64,000 nt of DNA, taken from Actinomadura madurae (GTDB taxonomy: Bacteria > Actinomycetota > Actinomycetes > Streptosporangiales > Streptosporangiaceae). The first letter of the stretch is position 1. Each line of letters begins with the position of its first letter. The stretch spans positions 124,001-188,000 of the forward strand of contig NZ_FOVH01000002.1 of NCBI RefSeq assembly GCF_900115095.1, read 5' to 3'. The translations under genes and the position numbers were made by a program. Shown in pieces: positions 42,677-49,439 of this stretch. The notes beneath the pieces are model-generated. The model searched no databases. It worked only from the letters and a program-made list of their open reading frames with translations, and was not told the DNA's origin.

Positions 42677-43132
42677 TCATCTGGGGACGTCTTGGCGGAC
42701 GTAGCGTCCCTTGCCATGAACGCAGGTGACGAGGCCGGCGGCTTCGAGGGCAATGAGGGCCGCGCGGGCTGTGAAGCGGGATACGCCGTAGCGGCGGGAG
42801 AGCTGAGCTTCGCTCGGTAGGGCGTCGCCCGGTCGGAAGTGTCCAGCCTTGATCTGGTGGCATAGGTTCGCGGCTATGTCCTCAGTGTGTGTGCGCGGCT
42901 TCGTGGCGTTGTCCTGGACGAACCGGCCTACGCCGGTGCGGACGGTGATGAGTCCCTCGCCCTGGAGGGTGGACAGGGCCCGCCGCACGGTGTTGCGGGC
43001 AACGCCGAACTCGGCGCAGAGAGCGGTCTCGCCCGGTAGGCGGGTTCCGGGGGCGTAGGTGCCGTCTGCGATGCGTTGGCGTAGCGCGTCTGTGATGCGT
43101 GCGTAGGTGCCCCATGCCGTGCGGCGGGTCAT
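42677..43132 (-). CDS. GntR-type regulator with two winged-helix domains
   Basis: The 151-residue protein consists of two GntR winged helices in tandem: residues 8-73 (LPGETALCAEFGVARNTVRRAL) and 82-148 (LPSEAQLSRRYGVSRFTARAAL). Each ends in a G-x-G-R-x/F-V wing. There is no ligand domain. In pSAM2 the GntR-type KorSA represses replication and transfer; this protein may do so by binding two adjacent half-sites as a monomer (inference). Confidence 0.8.
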   Translation of the reverse strand: MTRRTAWGTYARITDALRQRIADGTYAPGTRLPGETALCAEFGVARNTVRRALSTLQGEGLITVRTGVGRFVQDNATKPRTHTEDIAANLCHQIKAGHFRPGDALPSEAQLSRRYGVSRFTARAALIALEAAGLVTCVHGKGRYVRQDVPR

Positions 43133-43133
43133 G

Positions 43134-43577
43134 TCAGAGCTGCTCGTCCCTGAGCAGGTCGAATGCCGCTGATACCCAGGGTGTGAGCAGGATGGCGAGT
43201 TTGTCAGCGGCGAGGTCGACGTTCCTGCACGGCGTGAGCCACAGGCCGGTGCTGGACTGGTACCACCAGGTGCCGTTACCCCAGGCCACGGACACGCTCT
43301 CGCCGATGGTCGGGGTGCACTTGGAGTACACGCGGAGGAGCCGGCGCGGCCCGGTCATCCGGAGTTGGGTCCTCCAGCCGTCTCGGCGCAACACCAAGGA
43401 GAGAAGCGTGAGGTGCCAGCGTGCGCGCCATGGGCCGCCGTAGGTGGGCAGAGGGGACGCGGACGGTGCATCCGGGGGAACACGCACCGACCACGCCACC
43501 TCCGCCCCACCCCATGAGGCCGCGCTCCCCTTCGCGGCCCCCTCTGGCGACGGCTGCGGGGAATGGTCCCGCGCCAT
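43134..43577 (-). CDS. Hypothetical element protein, 147 residues
   Basis: ATG 43577 shares one base with the stop of the upstream gene (TGATG). The product has Trp-rich segments (VAWGNGTWWYQSSTGLWLTPC) and is otherwise unremarkable. It is followed 1 bp later by the GntR gene, in one operon of five leftward genes ending with the HD protein. No function is assigned. Confidence 0.6.
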   Translation of the reverse strand: MARDHSPQPSPEGAAKGSAASWGGAEVAWSVRVPPDAPSASPLPTYGGPWRARWHLTLLSLVLRRDGWRTQLRMTGPRRLLRVYSKCTPTIGESVSVAWGNGTWWYQSSTGLWLTPCRNVDLAADKLAILLTPWVSAAFDLLRDEQL

Positions 43578-43855
43578 CACCAGGTCTCCACGCGTCGCAC
43601 TTCGGCGCGAGCGACCTCGTTGACGAGTGCCTCGCGCAGTGCGGCGGGGCTCGATCGGATCACCGTGGGGTCCACGCCGGCGTGCGGGTCGTGCAGGCTC
43701 GCCACCCAGTCTCCGAGTCGTCCGTCCCACTTCACGGCGCGCCAGATCCGGTGACCGGTGAAGTCCCGGCGCAACTCGGCGAGCGCCTCGTCCGCTGCAC
43801 GCGCTTCGGCCTTGTGGGGGTTCGGGTTGGCCTTCTGGGGCCATTCGGTGGGCAT
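43577..43855 (-). CDS. Hypothetical element protein, 92 residues
   Basis: ATG 43855 follows AAGGAG. The product is soluble and Ala/Arg-rich with WRAVKWDGRLGDWVASLHD in the middle. It is first in the leftward operon and divergent from the DUF5919 regulator copy 2. No family is recognised. Confidence 0.6.
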   Translation of the reverse strand: MPTEWPQKANPNPHKAEARAADEALAELRRDFTGHRIWRAVKWDGRLGDWVASLHDPHAGVDPTVIRSSPAALREALVNEVARAEVRRVETW

Positions 43856-43955
43856 GGGGGCTCCTTGGCTTCGGCGTAGATCTCCGGGGCGAAGTGGTGG
43901 CTTCGCCGTGTGCCTTGAGCCTTCCGTCCGGGTTGGGACCTCTCCATCGGCTTCT

Positions 43956-43986
43956 AGGGACGTCTAGGGACGTCTTCTGTTAGCGT
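43956..43986 (+). promoter_or_regulatory. Tandem 10-mer operator and -10 before DUF5919 copy 2
   Basis: AGGGACGTCT occurs twice without gap (43956-43975), followed 5 nt later by a -10-like TAGCGT (43981-43986), 41 bp before GTG 44027. The operator would cover the -35 region. It equals the site before int in both sequence and spacing, so one regulator probably controls both. Confidence 0.7.
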
Positions 43987-44026
43987 CGCTTGTGCGTCGT
44001 TGTCACTTGCATCCGCGGGAGGCCCG

Positions 44027-44758
44027 GTGAACGACTTGTTGAGGCGTGCCCTCGCCGACGCGAACCTGACCGAAGCCGGCGTTGCCGCGCGGCTGGGCGT
44101 GGACCCCAAGACCGTCCACCGATGGGTGGCCGGACGCGTCCCCTACCCACGCCACCGGACGAGGGTCGCCGCACTGGTCGGACGTGAAGAGGTCGACCTG
44201 TGGCCGCACGTCGCCGTGACGAGCATCCGGGTAGAGGAGCCGGTGATTGAGATCCTCGCGACTTACCCGCACCGCTGGGCCGTACCTCGTCCGGTCTGGC
44301 AACAGCTCTTCCAAGCTGCGCGGGACGAGATCGGCATCCTGGCCTACGCGGGGCTCTTCCTCGCCGAAGACACGGGCATCATGCGCACGCTCGCCCAGAG
44401 AGCACATGAGGGCGTTCGCGTGCGAGTCCTGCTCGGCGACCCGGACGGAACGTGCATCGCTGAGCGCGGCAGCGACGAGGGCGTAGGTGAATCCATGGCC
44501 GCGAAGATCCGCAATGCCCTCGTCCACTACCGGGCCCTACAGGACACGGACGGTGTTGACATCCGGCTACATGACACGGTGCTCTACAACTCGATCTGCC
44601 GCGCCGATGGCGAGCTACTGATCAACCCGCATGCCTACGGCCTCGCCGCATCCCATGCCCCGGTCCTGCATCTGCGCAGGGTCGAAGACGGCGACATGGC
44701 GAGCATGTACCTGGAGAGCTTTGAGCGTGTGTGGTCCGGTGCCTCGCGTGTCGCGTAA
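44027..44758 (+). CDS. HTH regulator with DUF5919 sensor domain, copy 2
   Basis: The 243-residue protein starts at GTG 44027 after GGGAGG. The HTH lies at residues 10-50 (EAGVAARLGVDPKTVHRWV); the DUF5919 domain covers residues 75-235 with VRVRVLLGDPDG and IRLHDTVLYNSICRADG. The higher GC of this copy fits the backbone better than copy 1. The operator upstream suggests autoregulation and control of int (inference). Confidence 0.78.
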   Translation: MNDLLRRALADANLTEAGVAARLGVDPKTVHRWVAGRVPYPRHRTRVAALVGREEVDLWPHVAVTSIRVEEPVIEILATYPHRWAVPRPVWQQLFQAARDEIGILAYAGLFLAEDTGIMRTLAQRAHEGVRVRVLLGDPDGTCIAERGSDEGVGESMAAKIRNALVHYRALQDTDGVDIRLHDTVLYNSICRADGELLINPHAYGLAASHAPVLHLRRVEDGDMASMYLESFERVWSGASRVA

Positions 44759-44825
44759 GGCTTCTTCTCACACGGCCGGATAGTGGCCCATAGAGTGAAG
44801 GCAGCCGGTCGCGTGTCGTCTGTAG

Positions 44826-44842
44826 CTTCGGCGTAGCCGAAG
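44826..44842. other. Short hairpin in the 44759-44941 gap
   Basis: CTTCGGC and GCCGAAG pair perfectly around GTA. It lies 68 bp after the stop of the regulator and may end its transcript, though no T-run follows. The rest of the gap shows no clear gene apart from the 10-codon frame at 44917. Confidence 0.45.
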
Positions 44843-44916
44843 ATGGCCGAGTGGAGTGAGGGTGTCCGATCTGTTGGGTTGCGTGGCTGCGTGCAAGACG
44901 TGAAGGGGGGAAATTA

Positions 44917-44949
44917 ATGGGCGGGCAAGAGGGCTTTAGCCATGGCTAA
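44917..44949 (+). CDS. Possible 10-residue leader peptide
   Basis: ATG 44917 lies 7 nt after a strong GAAGGGGGG site and reads MGGQEGFSHG before TAA. The stop overlaps the start of the DUF4238 gene, which has its own weaker AAGAGGG site. It may couple translation to the next gene. Confidence 0.35.
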   Translation: MGGQEGFSHG

Positions 44950-45853
44950 TGCGAAGAAGCATCACTTCGTCCCGCAATTTTTACTTAGGCGATTTGCGGA
45001 TACAAACGAAAAGTTGATTGTTCATCGTCTAGGGGCAAGGGAAAGTTTTATCTCCACAGTCCGCAATGTGGGGCACCGCAATCTTGGTCACACAGTTGTT
45101 CGCCCAGGACAAGAGCCAGATCACACCTCAATGGAAACGGCTATGAGTCTAGTGGAGGGTGAGGCGGCGAGCGCTATAGCTAAACTCGATTCTATTAGGC
45201 TTCGCAGAGTTCCAGATGAATTCCGCTCGCCGATAGCTTGGTTTTTGGCGCTTCAGTGGTACCGAAATCGCTTTCTTTTTCACATTATGAGTGAGCGCAT
45301 GGATCCACAGAAGGATCAGCTTGATGCAGATCTTCTTAAGTATTTAGTGCTATCGAACCTCAGCATGAGCGTGCTGAGTCCATGGGCCATTCGAGATGAC
45401 CCTCAGGCTCGGCCGAAGGATACTTGGAATCCTCTGGTTTCCGAACTGCTCAGTTCAGAAATGAACTGGTCCTGTTACAGGCCCCGTGGTATGCCGTTGA
45501 TTGTTTCAGACACGAGCGTCTGCTTCTCCGGGGCTCGGGATGGGTTCACCGCTGACGTTCCTGCTGCCTATCTGGATCACGGAGTGGGGGCTGGATTCCA
45601 TGATGCCAGACGTATCACGGTTCCCCTTGGTTCTAACCTGGGATTACTGATATCGCGAGACGAACGCGACGCTGATCGGATCCGCGCCGCCGAATTTAAT
45701 CGATATACTATCTTCAATAGTCGGGAATTTATTGCGTATGCCCCTGACTGGCCGACCAGACATCCGAGCTTGAATAGCGAATTGCATAGTAATCTATTCA
45801 CTCAAAGGATTGTCGCCCCCACTTTTATGTGGGGATATAAAGGCAATGTCTAA
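44942..45853 (+). CDS. DUF4238 protein
   Basis: The 303-residue protein begins with the DUF4238 hallmark KKHHFVPQFLLRRFAD, which places a His pair at the N-terminus. Further conserved-looking parts are ALQWYRN and PLIVSDTSVCF. The family has no established function and occurs sporadically on mobile DNA. The gene is AT-rich relative to the backbone, a sign of transfer, and is convergent with the nuclease-like gene. A defence role is speculation. Confidence 0.8.
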   Translation: MANAKKHHFVPQFLLRRFADTNEKLIVHRLGARESFISTVRNVGHRNLGHTVVRPGQEPDHTSMETAMSLVEGEAASAIAKLDSIRLRRVPDEFRSPIAWFLALQWYRNRFLFHIMSERMDPQKDQLDADLLKYLVLSNLSMSVLSPWAIRDDPQARPKDTWNPLVSELLSSEMNWSCYRPRGMPLIVSDTSVCFSGARDGFTADVPAAYLDHGVGAGFHDARRITVPLGSNLGLLISRDERDADRIRAAEFNRYTIFNSREFIAYAPDWPTRHPSLNSELHSNLFTQRIVAPTFMWGYKGNV

Positions 45854-45992
45854 TGGATGGCCAGACGGGGCAGGCGGCAGTGCCAGCCCGCCTACCGGTC
45901 CAGGCTACGATGCCCCGCCCTTGCGCAAGTCCGTAACCGTCCACCCCTGTTAGCCACGCCTATCTTGAATTAAACCTAAATACGCCAGACCG

Positions 45993-46826
45993 TCAATGAC
46001 CAGATTCTGGCAGAATAGTTTTTTGGTAATTAGCTGTCTGCAGCATGTGGGCAGTAGAGTCGCAAGCAGCGATGAAATTTCCCAAAGCAGCAAATGTGAC
46101 CACGTTAACCATGACATCAGGAGAGCTAGAACTGATCCGAGTTACGATGCTGGAACGCTCTACCTGTGCAATCTTAAGATCTGCAGATGAGTCCAGCCAT
46201 ACTTCGTAGAGCGGAGCAGTGGTCACCACAGTGGGAAATACAACCTTAGGAGGCAGTGAAGTCTGATTCTCGTCACGCATGAATGTTGGGATAACGTCTG
46301 CCAGGGACGCCGATACCACCTGCTGTGTAGACGCGTAAGCGTAATCAATCTTAGACTTCTCAGTATTTCTCTTTTCGCAGATCTCATATCCCGGATTCAC
46401 AGACAAAAGCAACGTACCGTCGTCATAATAGTCCATTACCTCCTCGGGAAAGATTTCTCCGACTACTTTTTCTGGAACCGTATTCGGAAGTAGCGAAGAC
46501 AGTACAATGTGAGGCTCATATTCAAGGTCATATATATTTTGTTCGTCTTTTAGGACGATCCAAGGTGCAGTTCGATCCTTGCATTCCATCACTATCATAA
46601 TATCTATCTCGCGAATGTGTCTATAGTTGTGAACGCCTGTTGCTGCAACCACGTCGGTACTCCGCACTTGCCTTGTAACTGGATCTACATAATTCCAGCC
46701 CTGGCCTACAAACGGAAAGTGTCTACTCTCGCGTCTAAACTGCTGAGCAACTTTCATCTCCAGTGGATAGCCTCGCACTCGAAGCCAATTGAGAACATCG
46801 TCTTCCATTGATTGTGACTGATCCAT
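45993..46826 (-). CDS. PD-(D/E)XK nuclease-like protein
   Basis: The 277-residue protein starts at ATG 46826 with GAAGGTGG upstream; an in-frame ATG at 46895 is less likely. Residues 12-95 match a restriction-endonuclease-like core: EMKVAQQFRR, then REIDIMIVMECKD, giving D-x5-ExK with hydrophobic strands. The rest, up to the C-terminus, is unassigned. No methyltransferase is nearby, so it is not a classical type II system. The gene is AT-rich. It could be a solitary defence or stability nuclease. Confidence 0.62.
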   Translation of the reverse strand: MDQSQSMEDDVLNWLRVRGYPLEMKVAQQFRRESRHFPFVGQGWNYVDPVTRQVRSTDVVAATGVHNYRHIREIDIMIVMECKDRTAPWIVLKDEQNIYDLEYEPHIVLSSLLPNTVPEKVVGEIFPEEVMDYYDDGTLLLSVNPGYEICEKRNTEKSKIDYAYASTQQVVSASLADVIPTFMRDENQTSLPPKVVFPTVVTTAPLYEVWLDSSADLKIAQVERSSIVTRISSSSPDVMVNVVTFAALGNFIAACDSTAHMLQTANYQKTILPESGH

Positions 46827-47152
46827 ATAGCGCCCACCACCTTCATGATGTTTCTTGCTCACGATGAGGACAGGTAGCCCTGTAGGTATCAGCATAGACG
46901 TCGAAGGCTAAGAAACACGATCGTTGCGCATGGTCGGGGGACTCCTCTCGGTGGCGCTCTTGGGGTCAGGTAAGGGCCATACGCTATGCACCTGAGCAAG
47001 CAGGCTGTGGAAGCTGTACTTCGAACACATATTCGCCTATCGCTCTGAGCTGCAAAGACTTCTTCCGTGCCGTTCTGGGGGCCAAGTGGGTACTGGCGGC
47101 ACGCAGAAGCCCCAGTCACGGCCCGAGGTGGAGGTGACTGGGGCTCCCTGGT
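46827..47152. other. Gap of 326 bp without a gene
   Basis: No credible coding frame was found: short frames on both strands lack ribosome sites. It holds the promoter region of the nuclease gene at its left end and a strong terminator hairpin at its right end. It probably marks the junction between cargo and element backbone. Confidence 0.5.
47108..47145 (-). terminator. Terminator after the DUF2637 gene
   Basis: AGCCCCAGTCAC (47108-47119) pairs perfectly over 12 bp with GTGACTGGGGCT (47134-47145). It lies 8 bp past the stop of the leftward DUF2637 gene. Confidence 0.7.
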
Positions 47153-47752
47153 TCACGCTGGGGCAGGCTGCTCCGCGTTAGTGATGATCTGCTTCACCTT
47201 GCGGCGGTCGATGCCGTGCTTCTCGGCGAGGTAGCGCTGAGAGACTGGGCGGCCAGGGCCCTGCAAGCTTGCCCTGTACTCGTCCAGCACTGCCTGTTCC
47301 GGTGTCTGCTCCACTTTGGTGCGAGGCTGTTCCGAGTCGGTGCGTTCCCCGGCCTCGACGACGTCGCCACGCGTGGCGCTGCGCGTGAGTGTCATGAGGA
47401 GTTCGAAGCTGCCCACGAGTGCGAGTGCCGGCCATGCGCTGACTATCGCGCCTATGACGCCGTGGGACGCGCCGTGCGCCACGTTGGCGCCAACGGTGGC
47501 CACGATGCCCACGGCGAGGCTCCACTTGGCCAACGGTGGTGCGGGGTGCTTCCGGCGGCTGGCGTCCAGGATCACCATGGACGCTGCCCAGATGAGGCCG
47601 TCCACCGTGAACGGGACGAGGCGGGCCGTGGGGCCGGACTCGCCGTGTGCGTGGACGAGTTCGTAGGCGTGGCGGTATGAGATGACGGCTGCCACGGCGG
47701 CTACCGCGACCACGGCGAGCGCGGTTGTGATGCGGATGAGGCGGTCAGTCAC
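47153..47752 (-). CDS. DUF2637 (SpdB-like) membrane protein
   Basis: The 199-residue protein has four membrane segments in its first 120 residues, typical of DUF2637, then an Arg/Gln-rich linker and a C-terminal HTH-like stretch (RYLAEKHGIDRRKVKQII). Proteins of this group take part in intramycelial plasmid spread in Streptomyces. GTG 47752 has GGAGG 9 nt upstream and overlaps the previous gene by 8 bp; a TTG at 47758 is too close to that site. Confidence 0.82.
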   Translation of the reverse strand: MTDRLIRITTALAVVAVAAVAAVISYRHAYELVHAHGESGPTARLVPFTVDGLIWAASMVILDASRRKHPAPPLAKWSLAVGIVATVGANVAHGASHGVIGAIVSAWPALALVGSFELLMTLTRSATRGDVVEAGERTDSEQPRTKVEQTPEQAVLDEYRASLQGPGRPVSQRYLAEKHGIDRRKVKQIITNAEQPAPA

Positions 47753-47966
47753 GGCCAAGCTCCCTCCGCCACTCGATCACGCATGGGTCGTCCTCGCCGT
47801 GGGTGATGCGGCGTTCGGCGAGCATCAGGGTTGTGATGGCCGTGTTGCGGTCTAGGGGGCGTGGGCTTGTGGTGGTGTGCCAGCCGCAGTCTGTGCGAGT
47901 GGCGGTGGCTATGACCTTGCCGTTTGCTGTGGCGGTCATCGTCGTCTCGGTGATTTCTAGGGCCAT
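47745..47966 (-). CDS. Small element protein, 73 residues
   Basis: ATG 47966 follows GGGAGGAGGG. The product has a beta-hairpin start (TATANGKVIATATRTDCGWHTT) and a helical end. A frameshifted copy is left at 34020-34168. It is coupled to DUF2637. No family name is known to me. Confidence 0.6.
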   Translation of the reverse strand: MALEITETTMTATANGKVIATATRTDCGWHTTTSPRPLDRNTAITTLMLAERRITHGEDDPCVIEWRRELGRD

Positions 47967-48166
47967 GAAGACCCCCTCCTCCCTGCTGAGAGGGAGGGGA
48001 GCCAAGGGAGCCAATCTCGGGAGCCAACGTAGGTCGGGTTAAGCCGACCATGATCGACGGTGCCGGACGGTTCCTCTGGCATCCATCCCTTGTTTTCGCA
48101 GGTGAGCGGCTCCTTAGACGACTTCCCGAGACTCAGCCGGACGAGGGGCGGATAAGTCCTCCTCAT
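47957..48166 (-). CDS. Small ORF spanning attR, 69 residues
   Basis: The frame starts at ATG 48166 inside the 37-bp repeat, with AAGG 5 nt upstream, and ends 10 bp into the next gene. It reads MRRTYPPL, PLTCENK and SGTVDHGRLNPTYVGS. The left copy keeps this reading across size changes, which supports translation. It could also be a structured leader: GGTCGG and CCGACC at 48031-48048 form a hairpin. Confidence 0.4.
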   Translation of the reverse strand: MRRTYPPLVRLSLGKSSKEPLTCENKGWMPEEPSGTVDHGRLNPTYVGSRDWLPWLPSLSAGRRGSSWP

Positions 48167-48184
48167 TCCTTCCTTAACGCGGGC
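48148..48184. repeat. attR: right 37-bp direct repeat
   Basis: It is identical to 34340-34376. It includes the start codon and ribosome site of the small ORF at 48166. Sequence to its right (48185 onward) has no match left of the element, as expected for the chromosomal arm. Confidence 0.65.
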
Positions 48185-48228
48185 ATAAGGAGGGCGGCTT
48201 GAGGGGGTGGGGATGGGAGGTTCTTGGC

Positions 48229-48492
48229 GTGGCACTGCGAATGGGCAAAGACACCGGTTCGTTCGCCCCCGGTTCGCCGGGGGAGCGGATGCGCCCCGCG
48301 GTGGTGGCCCGGGCCTTCCAGGCGCTGCCGTCGGCGCACCGCGAGATCCTCACCGAGACGGTCTTCAGGGACCGGTCGGTCAATGAGGCCGCCGCCTCGC
48401 TGGGGGTGCCGGTGGACGTGGTGAAGGTCCGCGTCTACCAGGCGCTGCGGGCGCTGAGCGCGGCCGTGGAGGCGCCGCGTCAGACCGTCTGA
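48229..48492 (+). CDS. Sigma-70 region 4-like fragment, 87 residues
   Basis: GTG 48229 has GGGAGG 8 nt upstream. Residues 30-80 form a sigma region 4 HTH: LPSAHREILTETVF and VNEAAASLGVPVDVVKVRVYQALRAL. Regions 2 and 3 are absent. It may be a stand-alone regulator, or the remnant of an ECF sigma gene cut off by the element, whose end is 45 bp upstream. The 3' end overlaps the convergent lysR by 13 bp. Confidence 0.65.
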   Translation: MALRMGKDTGSFAPGSPGERMRPAVVARAFQALPSAHREILTETVFRDRSVNEAAASLGVPVDVVKVRVYQALRALSAAVEAPRQTV

Positions 48493-49358
48493 GAGAGTTC
48501 TCGGACGATCGTGGCGAACGCCTGGACGAGCGGGCCGTCGTCGTCCCAGGCGAGCGCGACGCGTAGCGGCTCCACGTCCGTGAGGGGCACCCAGGTGAGG
48601 CCGGGGCGCGTGTAGTACAGCCCCATGCTGGACGGCGCGAAGCAGATGGCCGTGCCCTCGGCGACCTGTTCGAGCATTTCCTCGACGTTGTCGTTGGTGG
48701 GTCCCCAGCGTGGTTCGGATCCGTCGGGGCGGGGGTTGACCGCCCACCAGTCCACCCAGGCGCGGGGGGCGCGCCTGGTCCACATGAGGGGCTCGTCGTT
48801 GACGTCCATGATGGAGACGCTCGCCGCGGAGGCGAGCGGGTGGGTCGTGGGGAGGCCCACGACGCGGGGCTCGGTGTGGACGAGCTCCGAATGCAGGCCC
48901 GTCAGGTCGGCGGGCAGCCACACGAAGGCGACGTCCACGTCGCCGGCGCGGAGGGCGGCGGTCTCGCCGCCCCAGTCGAAGCGCTTGGGCTCGACGCGGA
49001 CGTCGGGGTGGGCGCGGGCGAACTCGGCGCGGGACCGGGTGGTGAGCTCCCCGGCGCCGCTGGCCTCGAAGCCGACGCGCAGGACGCCGGTCCGCCCGCG
49101 CCGGTGCCGGTCGGCGACGGCGGTGACGCGGGCGGCCTGCCGGACGGTGCGGCGGGCCTCGGCGATCACGTCGCGTCCGGCGGGGGTGGGGGTGACGCCG
49201 CCGGGGTGCCGGTCGAAGAGGCGCAGGCCGAGTTCGGTCTCCAGCCTTCGCAATGCGTAGGACAGCGCCGGCTGGCTCACGTAGAGGGTGGCGGCGGCAC
49301 GGCCGAGGTTGCCCTCGTCCGCGATCGCGATCAAGTAACGCAGCTGGCGCAGCTCCAT
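48480..49358 (-). CDS. LysR-family regulator
   Basis: The 292-residue protein has the LysR HTH in residues 1-60 (LGRAAATLYVSQPALSYALRRLE) and a two-lobe substrate-binding domain. It is divergent from an SDR gene with a T-N11-A palindrome between, the standard layout for activation of the divergent gene. Confidence 0.9.
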   Translation of the reverse strand: MELRQLRYLIAIADEGNLGRAAATLYVSQPALSYALRRLETELGLRLFDRHPGGVTPTPAGRDVIAEARRTVRQAARVTAVADRHRRGRTGVLRVGFEASGAGELTTRSRAEFARAHPDVRVEPKRFDWGGETAALRAGDVDVAFVWLPADLTGLHSELVHTEPRVVGLPTTHPLASAASVSIMDVNDEPLMWTRRAPRAWVDWWAVNPRPDGSEPRWGPTNDNVEEMLEQVAEGTAICFAPSSMGLYYTRPGLTWVPLTDVEPLRVALAWDDDGPLVQAFATIVRELSQTV

Positions 49359-49367
49359 GCTGCGATC

Positions 49368-49382
49368 ATAAAGGTTCTTTAT
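49368..49382. promoter_or_regulatory. LysR box
   Basis: ATAAAGGTTCTTTAT is a perfect 6-3-6 inverted repeat that fits the T-N11-A rule, 10 bp before the lysR start and 58 bp before the SDR start. Confidence 0.7.
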
Positions 49383-49439
49383 CGGGTGAGTTGATCTTTG
49401 TCTTGGACGGGGAGCTTCGTGGTCTGCGATAACCGTCGC

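Larger units (their letters stand above)
34340..48184. mobile_element. AICE-type integrative element, about 13.8 kb
   Basis: It is bounded by a 37-bp direct repeat. The backbone comprises integrase, Xis, FtsK-like TraB, small membrane proteins, DUF2637, HD protein, GntR regulator, HTH-DUF5919 regulators and a Nudix protein, a set known from actinomycete integrative conjugative elements. Base composition is lower in GC than the flanks, and clearly lower in the cargo at 40.2-42.0 and 44.9-47.0 kb. No phage structural gene and no recognisable replication initiator is present. The exact ends depend on the repeat being the att core. Confidence 0.75.

Noticed and set aside
34340..48184. Prophage
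   Set aside because: No capsid, terminase, portal, tail or lysis gene is present; FtsK-like TraB and DUF2637 point to a conjugative element.
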